From the NCBI GenBank assembly GCA_017553665.1, contig JAFZKM010000153.1, positions 1 through 6,035 of the forward strand: 6,035 bases of DNA. Reading direction: 5' to 3'. Each line of letters begins with the position of its first letter. Position 1 is the stretch's first letter. The position numbers were made by a program, and so were the translations under genes. This stretch comes from Lachnospiraceae bacterium. Its GTDB lineage: Bacteria; Bacillota_A; Clostridia; Lachnospirales; Lachnospiraceae. Under the pieces are notes generated by a model that ran no database searches, was not told the DNA's origin, and worked only from the letters and a program-made list of their open reading frames with translations. This document shows, piece after piece, positions 1 to 5,051 of this stretch.

Positions 1-1705
1 AACTCTTCCTGTTTTCGCCGTTCATGTCATTGTGCACGAATATCGCGCGTCCGCAGTCCATGACCTTGAACATCGAGATAATGTCGGGGAAATAGCCGTT
101 AAACTGCACCGCGGCGTCAATGCGCGCCATGCCGAAGGTCTTATTCGTCTCGCGCCTCGCTATTCTCTCGTAGGCGCGCTTCGAAGCCTTAAACGGAAGG
201 CCCGGGAATATCCTCTGCAGGCGCTTCCAGCCCTTTGAGCAGATCAGCTCCCACCAGGTACCGCAGTGCGGATTCGTGATCCCGAGAGTCGCGATGCCCT
301 CGGGTATATCGTCAAGCGCGGGCTCGTGATATCCCGGCGTGTTGTTTGTCTTAGGGCTCAGCTTGTAGAGCACGAGATAATTGAACTTTTCGGGATCGAC
401 GCTCTGCATCAGGCTTCCGAGCGCGGTCGCTATGCCGTTCCTGATGAAGTCGCCTCCGTATACCGCGACATTTTTCTTTCCGTTTGACGGCATCTGCGGA
501 TATTTCTCAAGCTTTCCGCCGATAAAATCATGCATCAGCTCTTTTGTCACGCCTACTCTGTCATAAGGACAGAAGCGCGCGATAAACGCGCTGTCGTCAT
601 ATTTCGCGGGATCGACCAGTTCCGCGGCCAGAGAAGCGATGTCCTTTACTCTCGGGAAGGGCAGCTCGTCAAGTGAGAATGTCAGCCCTCTGTCCCTCAC
701 ATACTCTTCCTCGTCATAAGTATAGAGCACGATCGGCCTGTGGGTGACCGCGTAATCAAACATTATGCTCGAATAATCCGTGATGAGTCCGTCGGTCGCC
801 TGCAGGAAATCATAGGAGAACACATCCTCGGGGAAGGTCTTTATATGCTTAAAGCCTTCGGTCGGCATGCTGCCTCTGAGCATCGGATGAAGTTTTATAT
901 AAACGAGTACATCGTCGGGAAGCTTGCTGTCAAGCTCCTTAAAGGTCCCCGCAAGTTCACGTTTCTGGGCTTCCTTGTCCACCTTGCCCACGATGCCTCT
1001 CCATGTCGGAAGATAAGCGTACACGCGCTTTCCTACCATCGAGAACCGCTCGCGCATCTCTTTCCTGATCTCATCTGAGAAAAAGACCTCATTGCGCGGA
1101 TAACCGGTCATCGCCATCCTGCCGGTACCGAAATTCTCTATCATGTAATCGCGGAGCAGAACCTCGCGCGTATGTTCGTTCGGGAAAAGCATCAGATCGG
1201 CCGTGAGAAAATTCCTCTGCGCGTTGCCGATCGCGAAGCGCTCGCCTTTTATGCCCTTGCCGAGAGTCTTTAAGGGCGTTCCGTGCCAGGTGTTCAGATA
1301 CAGCTGTCCGGGCTTTTTCATGTACATCGGCATGAATGTATTGTCGTTGATCACCCTGCCCGCGCTCGCGAGCACACGGAAATACTGCCTTGAATCAAAT
1401 CTTACGGTATGTACCCTGCCTTCCGCGTTCTTAAATCCGGCCCACTGCGCCTTCAGCTTCTCTTCGTTGTCCTTTCTGACGCTGACATATATCGTAAGTC
1501 CAGCGAATTCCTCTTCCTCGCATAGCGTCTTCAGTATCGCCGCGATATTTCCTCCGAGGACCGTTCCGTGCTGGGATTCGAGGAGCACCGTATCAGGGCG
1601 CATTTTGAGCCTGTCGTAATATCTTATATAAGCCCGGTGAGAATAAAAGTCCGCAGAAAAAAGACGCTTTACAAACGTCAGTCTTCTGTCAAGTCTCCTG
1701 CCCAT
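1..1705 (-). CDS. CDP-glycerol glycerophosphotransferase fused to a C-terminal glycosyltransferase-like domain (C-terminus cut by window edge)
   Basis: The minus-strand frame is open from an ATG at 1705 to the left edge, giving 568 complete codons without a stop. Residues about 35-400 show the TagB/TagF-type CDP-glycerol transferase pattern: WHGTP at 140-144, GYPRN at 201-205, KLHP with His273, and TDYSS at 309-313 followed by Asp317. In this family the two His-containing motifs and the TDYSS region surround the CDP-glycerol site. The enzyme transfers glycerol phosphate onto wall teichoic acid or a similar surface polymer at the inner face of the membrane. From about residue 412 a second Rossmann-like domain begins (VAVYGGDFIRNGIATAL), and IFVHNDMNGENR lies near the break; this resembles the GT4-like domains often fused to TagF proteins. 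The start is supported by AAAGGAG at 1714-1720, 8 bases upstream. A dedicated promoter lies just upstream. The acceptor polymer cannot be told from sequence. Confidence 0.9.
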   Translation of the reverse strand, partial: MGRRLDRRLTFVKRLFSADFYSHRAYIRYYDRLKMRPDTVLLESQHGTVLGGNIAAILKTLCEEEEFAGLTIYVSVRKDNEEKLKAQWAGFKNAEGRVHTVRFDSRQYFRVLASAGRVINDNTFMPMYMKKPGQLYLNTWHGTPLKTLGKGIKGERFAIGNAQRNFLTADLMLFPNEHTREVLLRDYMIENFGTGRMAMTGYPRNEVFFSDEIRKEMRERFSMVGKRVYAYLPTWRGIVGKVDKEAQKRELAGTFKELDSKLPDDVLVYIKLHPMLRGSMPTEGFKHIKTFPEDVFSYDFLQATDGLITDYSSIMFDYAVTHRPIVLYTYDEEEYVRDRGLTFSLDELPFPRVKDIASLAAELVDPAKYDDSAFIARFCPYDRVGVTKELMHDFIGGKLEKYPQMPSNGKKNVAVYGGDFIRNGIATALGSLMQSVDPEKFNYLVLYKLSPKTNNTPGYHEPALDDIPEGIATLGITNPHCGTWWELICSKGWKRLQRIFPGLPFKASKRAYERIARRETNKTFGMARIDAAVQFNGYFPDIISMFKVMDCGRAIFVHNDMNGENRKS

Positions 1706-1733
1706 CTTCGCTGCTCCTTTCACGATAATGTCA

Positions 1734-1751
1734 GAGTGCCGGAACGCACTC
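1734..1751 (-). other. Small hairpin in the 5' leader of the CDP-glycerol transferase gene
   Basis: A perfect 6-bp inverted repeat (GAGTGC / GCACTC) with a 6-base loop sits between the predicted transcription start and the ribosome binding site at 1714-1720. It has no following T-run, so it is not a terminator. It could protect the mRNA 5' end or be chance; a stem this short is weak evidence of function. Confidence 0.3.
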
Positions 1752-1761
1752 CGCGTTTCCC

Positions 1762-1790
1762 ATTATAACACCTGCATCACTTTTTTGAAA
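1762..1790 (-). promoter_or_regulatory. Sigma-A-type extended -10 promoter for the CDP-glycerol transferase gene
   Basis: On the minus strand a perfect TATAAT occupies 1767-1762 and is preceded by TG plus one base (1770-1768), giving an extended -10. With a 17-bp spacer the -35 position reads TTTCAA (1790-1785), a poor match to TTGACA, which an extended -10 can tolerate. A start near 1755 would give a leader of about 50 bases before the ATG at 1705. The position between the terminator of the ABC operon and the start of this gene fits a dedicated promoter. Confidence 0.75.
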
Positions 1791-1800
1791 GATTGGACAT

Positions 1801-1832
1801 AACGCAAAAGGAGGGGCTCTGTAAGCCCCTCC
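1801..1832 (-). terminator. Intrinsic terminator after the ABC permease gene
   Basis: A perfect 9-bp stem (1810-1818 with 1824-1832, arms GGAGGGGCT / AGCCCCTCC) with a 5-base loop is followed on the minus strand by TTTTGCGTT. It lies 17 bases past the stop codon of the ABC permease. The T-tract is interrupted, so termination may be incomplete, but the GC-rich stem is strong. The plus strand has no T-run directly after the stem, so it acts in one direction. Confidence 0.8.
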
Positions 1833-1849
1833 CGGTGATCGTTTTATAT

Positions 1850-2641
1850 TCAGCTCGCCAGATCTCTTTTATCGTAGTACCGGAACGCGAATACCGCGCC
1901 GCACAGGATCGCTGCCGCAGCCGCAACGAAAGATGCGGCGGGCGTGCTCTTTCCGGAAAAGATCTCCGCTCCGTTCACGTATGAATAAGGTCCGATGAAA
2001 AGATAATCCTTCAGGTCCGGCACGACCCTTCCGATCAGGTCGTAAAAATAAAACAGCAGCGCGATACCGAGTCCCATGCCCATCCTGTTCTTTCCGGAGA
2101 TCGACGAGATCGCGAAGCATACCGCAGCGACTTCTATGTTCATCAGAAGCTGTCCGAGCATAAAGCGCATGAAATCTCCGGCCGGCAGCGACTCACCCAT
2201 CGATACAAAACCCAGCGCGTACAGGCAGCCGCAGATCAGCGTAAACGCAGCAAGCATGCAGAGCACGCAGATGCCCTTGGCGGCAATGACTTTTTTCCTC
2301 GATACGGGCAACGCGAGCAGGAATTCTCCGCTGTGCATTTCCTCTTCCTTTGAAATGATCCCGATCGCGATGATCGCCGCGAACATTCCGCCGCCAAGCC
2401 CGTGCACGGTCCCGACTTCGACCGCGAAATACCCTGCCAGCGTCGCCATGCTCAGCGTGCTCATTCCGAATGCGTCGGAGAAAGCACCCATATCCGAAAA
2501 GGCGTCACCTACTTTTGAGATCTCTTCCTGCATGCTCTGGTACATAAGGATGCAGGCCAGTCCGACTCCGCCCACGACAAGGCTCCAGATCAGCAGGTTC
2601 TTGAAGTTGAGTTTTAATTCTTTAAGCAAGATCGTCTTCAT
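1850..2641 (-). CDS. ABC-2 family transporter permease
   Basis: This is a 263-residue integral membrane protein with about six predicted helices: residues 16-36, 80-97, 118-144, 158-180, 187-204 and 235-255. A cytoplasmic segment at 98-117 carries KEEEMHSGEFLLALPVSRKK. This charged stretch followed by LPVSR before helix 3 is typical of ABC-2 permeases that pair with BcrA/YtrB-like ATPases in exporters of antimicrobials, lipids or peptides. It forms the membrane half of a transporter with the ATPase encoded 3 bases upstream. Its ribosome binding site (GAGGAGG, 2650-2656) lies inside the end of the ATPase gene, so translation is probably coupled. Only one permease gene is present, so the complex is likely a homodimer of this subunit with two ATPases. 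The substrate is not predictable. An intrinsic terminator follows. Confidence 0.88.
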   Translation of the reverse strand: MKTILLKELKLNFKNLLIWSLVVGGVGLACILMYQSMQEEISKVGDAFSDMGAFSDAFGMSTLSMATLAGYFAVEVGTVHGLGGGMFAAIIAIGIISKEEEMHSGEFLLALPVSRKKVIAAKGICVLCMLAAFTLICGCLYALGFVSMGESLPAGDFMRFMLGQLLMNIEVAAVCFAISSISGKNRMGMGLGIALLFYFYDLIGRVVPDLKDYLFIGPYSYVNGAEIFSGKSTPAASFVAAAAAILCGAVFAFRYYDKRDLAS

Positions 2642-2644
2642 ATC

Positions 2645-3337
2645 TCAGCCCTCCTCATCCTCATAGAATTTCAGGAACGTATCGTCATCGATCTTCGGCG
2701 AGTCAAGCATCGTAAGTCTTCCCTCTCTCATTATCGCAGCGCTCCTGCAATACTTGTTGACCTCAGAGAGCACGTGCGTCGAGAGCAGGCACGTCGCGCC
2801 CTTGTCCACATATTCGTTGATCAGTTCAAAAAAATGCTTCTGCATCAGGGGGTCCAGACCTCCGGTCGGCTCATCGAAAATGAACAGCTTGGGCTTATGC
2901 TGCATCGCACAGACAATGCTGACCTTCTTGCGGTTTCCGAGCGAAAGTTCCTTGATCTTCTTTTCCGTCGCGACTTTCATCTTTTCGCAGATCTTCGCGG
3001 CTTCTTCCGAACAGTCGAGACCCCTTACATCCGCGGCGTACTTTATCACATCCGAGACCTTCATCGAATCGTAGAACCAGGCCTCCGAGGGCATATACCC
3101 CACATTCCGGAGGATCTCTTCGTGATCTTTTACGCTGTCCATCCCCAGGATCTTTATGCTTCCCTCATTGAACTTCAAAAAGCCCAGCATTGAACGGATC
3201 GTCGTCGATTTGCCGGCGCCGTTCGGTCCGATAAAACCGAAGATGTCGCCTTCCTTTACTTTCAGATTTACATCGATGACTCCGCGGTTCCTTCCGTAAT
3301 TCTTCGTAAGATGATCTATTTCTATGGCATAGTTCAT
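2645..3337 (-). CDS. ABC transporter ATP-binding protein (BcrA/YtrB-like exporter ATPase)
   Basis: This 230-residue protein contains a complete nucleotide-binding domain. Walker A is GPNGAGKST at 37-45, the signature is LSLGN at 131-135, Walker B is LFIFDE with Asp155 and Glu156, the D-loop is GGLD at 159-162, and the switch histidine is His188 in STHVLSE. The Q-loop reads YMPSE at 81-85, so the usual Gln is replaced by Ser/Glu, as is common in this exporter subgroup. Length is somewhat short: the C-terminal extension of BcrA-type ATPases is reduced to about 30 residues. The start is fixed by AAGGAGG at 3346-3352, 8 bases before the ATG. It hydrolyses ATP to drive the permease encoded 3 bases downstream. 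The LytTR/DUF3021 pair lies just upstream across a terminator and is the likely regulator. No GntR-type regulator, frequent beside YtrB-like genes, is present. Confidence 0.93.
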   Translation of the reverse strand: MNYAIEIDHLTKNYGRNRGVIDVNLKVKEGDIFGFIGPNGAGKSTTIRSMLGFLKFNEGSIKILGMDSVKDHEEILRNVGYMPSEAWFYDSMKVSDVIKYAADVRGLDCSEEAAKICEKMKVATEKKIKELSLGNRKKVSIVCAMQHKPKLFIFDEPTGGLDPLMQKHFFELINEYVDKGATCLLSTHVLSEVNKYCRSAAIMREGRLTMLDSPKIDDDTFLKFYEDEEG

Positions 3338-3365
3338 GTCGATGACCTCCTTCTTTTTTCTCTCC

Positions 3366-3422
3366 GCATCTTACAAATACCACAAAAAAATAACGGGGAC
3401 AATGGCTGTCCCCGTAAGATGC
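3366..3422 (-). repeat. Nested inverted repeat: 9-bp outer arms enclosing the terminator
   Basis: The 9-mer GCATCTTAC at 3366-3374 has its exact reverse complement GTAAGATGC at 3414-3422. The arms are 39 bases apart and bracket the terminator hairpin (3393-3415). The right arm shares 2 bases (3414-3415) with the base of that hairpin, so the full terminator stem and the full outer stem cannot form together. The outer arm begins 2 bases past the DUF3021 stop codon, and the other ends 28 bases before the ATPase ATG. It could be an RNA switch between regulator and ABC genes, a protein-binding site, or chance. The repeat is directly visible; any role is inferred. Confidence 0.5.
3384..3415 (-). 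terminator. Intrinsic terminator after the DUF3021 gene
   Basis: A perfect 9-bp stem (3393-3401 with 3407-3415, arms ACGGGGACA / TGTCCCCGT) with a 5-base loop is followed on the minus strand by TATTTTTTTG. This is a strong rho-independent terminator 9 bases past the DUF3021 stop. It separates the regulator genes from the ABC genes, so the ABC pair needs its own promoter or regulated read-through. No convincing -35/-10 pair is visible between it and the ATPase start. The best spacing is TTGTCC (inside the hairpin), 17 bp, then TATTTG, which is a weak match. Confidence 0.88.
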
Positions 3423-3424
3423 AC

Positions 3425-3904
3425 TTATTCGCCCTTATCATTCACTTTTTTATGCTCGGTCTGGAAAATGCGCAGCTCCTCGTTGAGTTTTTTATCATCG
3501 ATCCTGCGCTTTGACCGGTAGATCAGGAATACGCAGAAGTAGGTGATCAGAATATAGGCCGCCAGTATCAGCGAAACAGTGATCTGCTTCCCGAACCATC
3601 CGCAAAAATACGAAACCGCGCAGTACAAAACGGTGCAGACCGTCGTACCGATGCACTCCCTCGTCCCTATCTTGTCCGCTTCGTCAAAATTCCCGAACAG
3701 ATATACCTGAAGGTACCCGATCACATAGCAGGTAAAGATCATCTCCGCCATGTGCAGAATCTCCGCCTCAAAGGAGCCCTTGATCATCCTGTAAACACAG
3801 TAAAAGAACAGGATCGCGAAGAAATACAGGCAGGCCTTGAACTCTATGCTTATCTCTTTTGTAAGATATCTTTCCCAAAGGGATAGTTTTTTATCATTCT
3901 TCAT
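3425..3904 (-). CDS. DUF3021-type four-helix membrane protein, partner of the LytTR regulator
   Basis: The chosen start at 3904 gives 159 residues (MKNDKKLSLWERYL...). The frame is open further upstream to 4060, but that extension lies wholly inside the LytTR gene and reads as non-membrane, basic shadow sequence. AAGGGGG at 3912-3918, 7 bases upstream, supports the shorter start, and its ATG shares one base with the LytTR stop (TAATG). Helices are predicted at about 21-41, 47-70, 85-103 and 107-129, followed by a charged cytoplasmic tail ending in a NEELRIFQ-like segment seen in DUF3021 proteins. In LytTR membrane-regulator pairs of streptococci (HdrRM, BrsRM) the membrane protein holds the DNA-binding partner inactive until a signal arrives; the same role is inferred here. 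Eight cysteines lie in or near the helices, an unusually high number. Assignment rests on topology, length and neighbour. Confidence 0.8.
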   Translation of the reverse strand: MKNDKKLSLWERYLTKEISIEFKACLYFFAILFFYCVYRMIKGSFEAEILHMAEMIFTCYVIGYLQVYLFGNFDEADKIGTRECIGTTVCTVLYCAVSYFCGWFGKQITVSLILAAYILITYFCVFLIYRSKRRIDDKKLNEELRIFQTEHKKVNDKGE

Positions 3905-4344
3905 TACCTGTCCCCCTTCAAAAATCTTCTGAATTCCGATGCGTATCTTCTGGAAATGATGATGTGCTCGCCGCCATCCATCGTAGCGTCGATCCTGTTC
4001 GAGGCCAGGCTCTTCAGCGACGTCACGCGGTTCACATTGATCACGATTGACTTGCTGCACCGGAAAAAGATATCCTCATCGTTCTCGATCATGAACGAGT
4101 TCAATGTACCGTCGATCCGGACAACCTTGTCCGGGGTGTAAGCAAACACCTTATCGTCCACAGACTCAAGATAGAGCACATCGTCCGTTCCGATGCAGAC
4201 ACTGCCTTCCTCTGTCCGTCCCCAGATCCTGCTGCCCTCGCCGCGCAGGATCCCGATGATCCTTCCGACCGTGGGATTGGGATCTCTGTAACGGATGCTG
4301 ATACTCTCCTCGCCCTCGGTTATCTGTTTTATATCAATCTTCAT
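3904..4344 (-). CDS. LytTR DNA-binding transcriptional regulator without a receiver domain
   Basis: This 146-residue cytoplasmic protein has a LytTR domain at about 48-143. The visible landmarks are the DDVLYLESVDDKV strand region (54-66), FFRCSKSIVINVNRV (93-107) and a C-terminal ISRRYASEFRRFL (130-142), all typical of the all-beta LytTR fold that contacts DNA. The first 45 residues form a short alpha/beta leader rather than a response-regulator receiver, so the protein is not controlled by phosphorylation in the usual way. It is translationally coupled to the DUF3021 gene through a one-base overlap, which matches known LytTR/membrane-inhibitor pairs. The ribosome binding site is weak (GGAAG, 5 bases before the ATG at 4344), and the gap to the upstream AlkD-like gene is only 22 bases, so co-transcription with it is likely. 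Probable targets are its own operon and the adjacent ABC genes. Confidence 0.88.
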   Translation of the reverse strand: MKIDIKQITEGEESISIRYRDPNPTVGRIIGILRGEGSRIWGRTEEGSVCIGTDDVLYLESVDDKVFAYTPDKVVRIDGTLNSFMIENDEDIFFRCSKSIVINVNRVTSLKSLASNRIDATMDGGEHIIISRRYASEFRRFLKGDR

Positions 4345-4366
4345 GCTGTCTTCCGTCCGTTAGTGT

Positions 4367-5038
4367 TTATCTGAATGTCTTCAGGTATTCCTTGTGCTCA
4401 TCGGAGACGCGGAAGCTCTCGATTGCCTTCTGGATGGCCTTTTTGTGCGTCCAGGGCTCGAGCCTGTGCTCCTCGATGAACACAACGCTCGCGTCATACT
4501 GCTTTGCGAGCGCGGTCGCGAAATACCAGGCCACCATCATTTTGATGTAGTAGTCCTCGCCTTTGACAGACGCGGCCCACTCCAGGTATTCGGGCCTGAA
4601 GTCATCTCCGAGAAACTCGTTCATCAGCATCCTGAGGCCGAATCTCGCGGTATAGACATGCTCCGATCCGATCCATTTTCTGATCAGAGGAAGGAGTCTG
4701 TCATGGTTCTTCGCGAATATCTTCGGACTCGACTGGTCGCATACAGGCCAGCAGTCCACATAAGGCAGGAAGGTCTCGACAGCCTTCACGCATTCATCGA
4801 AGTCCTTTATCATCGCGATCAGAAAGAAATGGACGAGGTTCTCTTCGTAATATTTGTGAGGCAGCTCTTTCAAAAACAGCTCCGCCTCTTTCGTGCCCTT
4901 TATCTCCTTCGCGATCCTGCGCATATCGGGCGTTTTCACTCCGATTATCGTTTCCTTCGCGATATTCGGAACGAGCCTGCTCTGGAACTCCCTGTATTTT
5001 TCATCGCCGCAAGCGGCCAGCCTCTCGTATACCGTCAT
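4367..5038 (-). CDS. AlkD-like DNA alkylation repair protein (HEAT-repeat DNA glycosylase family)
   Basis: This 223-residue, all-helical protein matches the DNA_alkylation (AlkC/AlkD) family. Helical HEAT-like repeats run through the whole length, including IIGVKTPDMRRIAKEI (31-46), YYEENLVHFFLIAMI (63-77), VYTARFGLRMLMNEFL (128-143) and a C-terminal HKKAIQKAIESF (198-209). Trp97 and Asp101 in YVDCWPVCDQSS have the same W-x3-D spacing as the catalytic Trp/Asp pair known in Bacillus cereus AlkD; Trp171 could be the third aromatic of the cleft. AlkD enzymes excise N3- and N7-alkylated purines without flipping the base. Some relatives lack activity, so glycosylase function is likely but unproven. 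The start at 5038 follows AAAGGAG by 6 bases, and that site overlaps the stop of the upstream GH5 gene. It sits between a secreted hydrolase and a LytTR regulator, an odd position for a repair gene. Confidence 0.87.
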   Translation of the reverse strand: MTVYERLAACGDEKYREFQSRLVPNIAKETIIGVKTPDMRRIAKEIKGTKEAELFLKELPHKYYEENLVHFFLIAMIKDFDECVKAVETFLPYVDCWPVCDQSSPKIFAKNHDRLLPLIRKWIGSEHVYTARFGLRMLMNEFLGDDFRPEYLEWAASVKGEDYYIKMMVAWYFATALAKQYDASVVFIEEHRLEPWTHKKAIQKAIESFRVSDEHKEYLKTFR

Positions 5039-5044
5039 ATGACT

Positions 5045-5051
5045 CTCCTTT
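5045..5051 (-). promoter_or_regulatory. Ribosome binding site of the AlkD-like gene overlapping the GH5 stop codon
   Basis: AAAGGAG on the minus strand lies 6 bases before the AlkD-like ATG, and its first two bases are part of the TAA stop (5052-5050) of the GH5 gene. Ribosomes ending GH5 translation would be placed directly at the next start, so the two genes are very probably one transcript with coupled translation. Confidence 0.75.

Noticed and set aside
740..1619. Plus-strand open frames of 112 and 138 codons opposite the CDP-glycerol transferase
   Set aside because: They overlap the conserved transferase motifs on the minus strand and have no family resemblance or convincing start signals.
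2076..2666. A 196-codon plus-strand open frame opposite the ABC permease
   Set aside because: Its translation is rich in Ser, Pro and Ile as expected for the complement of membrane-protein codons. The permease on the other strand has clear helices, a ribosome binding site and a partner gene.
3353..3413. A possible promoter for the ABC genes (TTGTCC, 17 bp, TATTTG)
   Set aside because: The spacing is right, but the -10 matches only three of six consensus bases and the -35 lies inside the terminator stem. Not strong enough to annotate as a promoter.
3905..4060. A 52-residue N-terminal extension of the DUF3021 protein
   Set aside because: It lies entirely within the LytTR gene in another frame and reads as basic, low-hydrophobicity shadow sequence. 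The ATG at 3904 has its own ribosome binding site and the expected family length.
4371..4384. A short inverted repeat (CTGAA / TTCAG, 4-base loop) at the end of the AlkD-like gene, considered as a terminator
   Set aside because: A 5-bp AT-rich stem with no T-run lies inside coding sequence, so it should not stop transcription.
3338..4400. Direct repeats of the AgrA/VirR type as a LytTR binding site
   Set aside because: I looked upstream of the ABC genes and upstream of the LytTR gene for paired 9-base direct repeats with about 12-base spacing and found none that were convincing. The LytTR operator remains unidentified.
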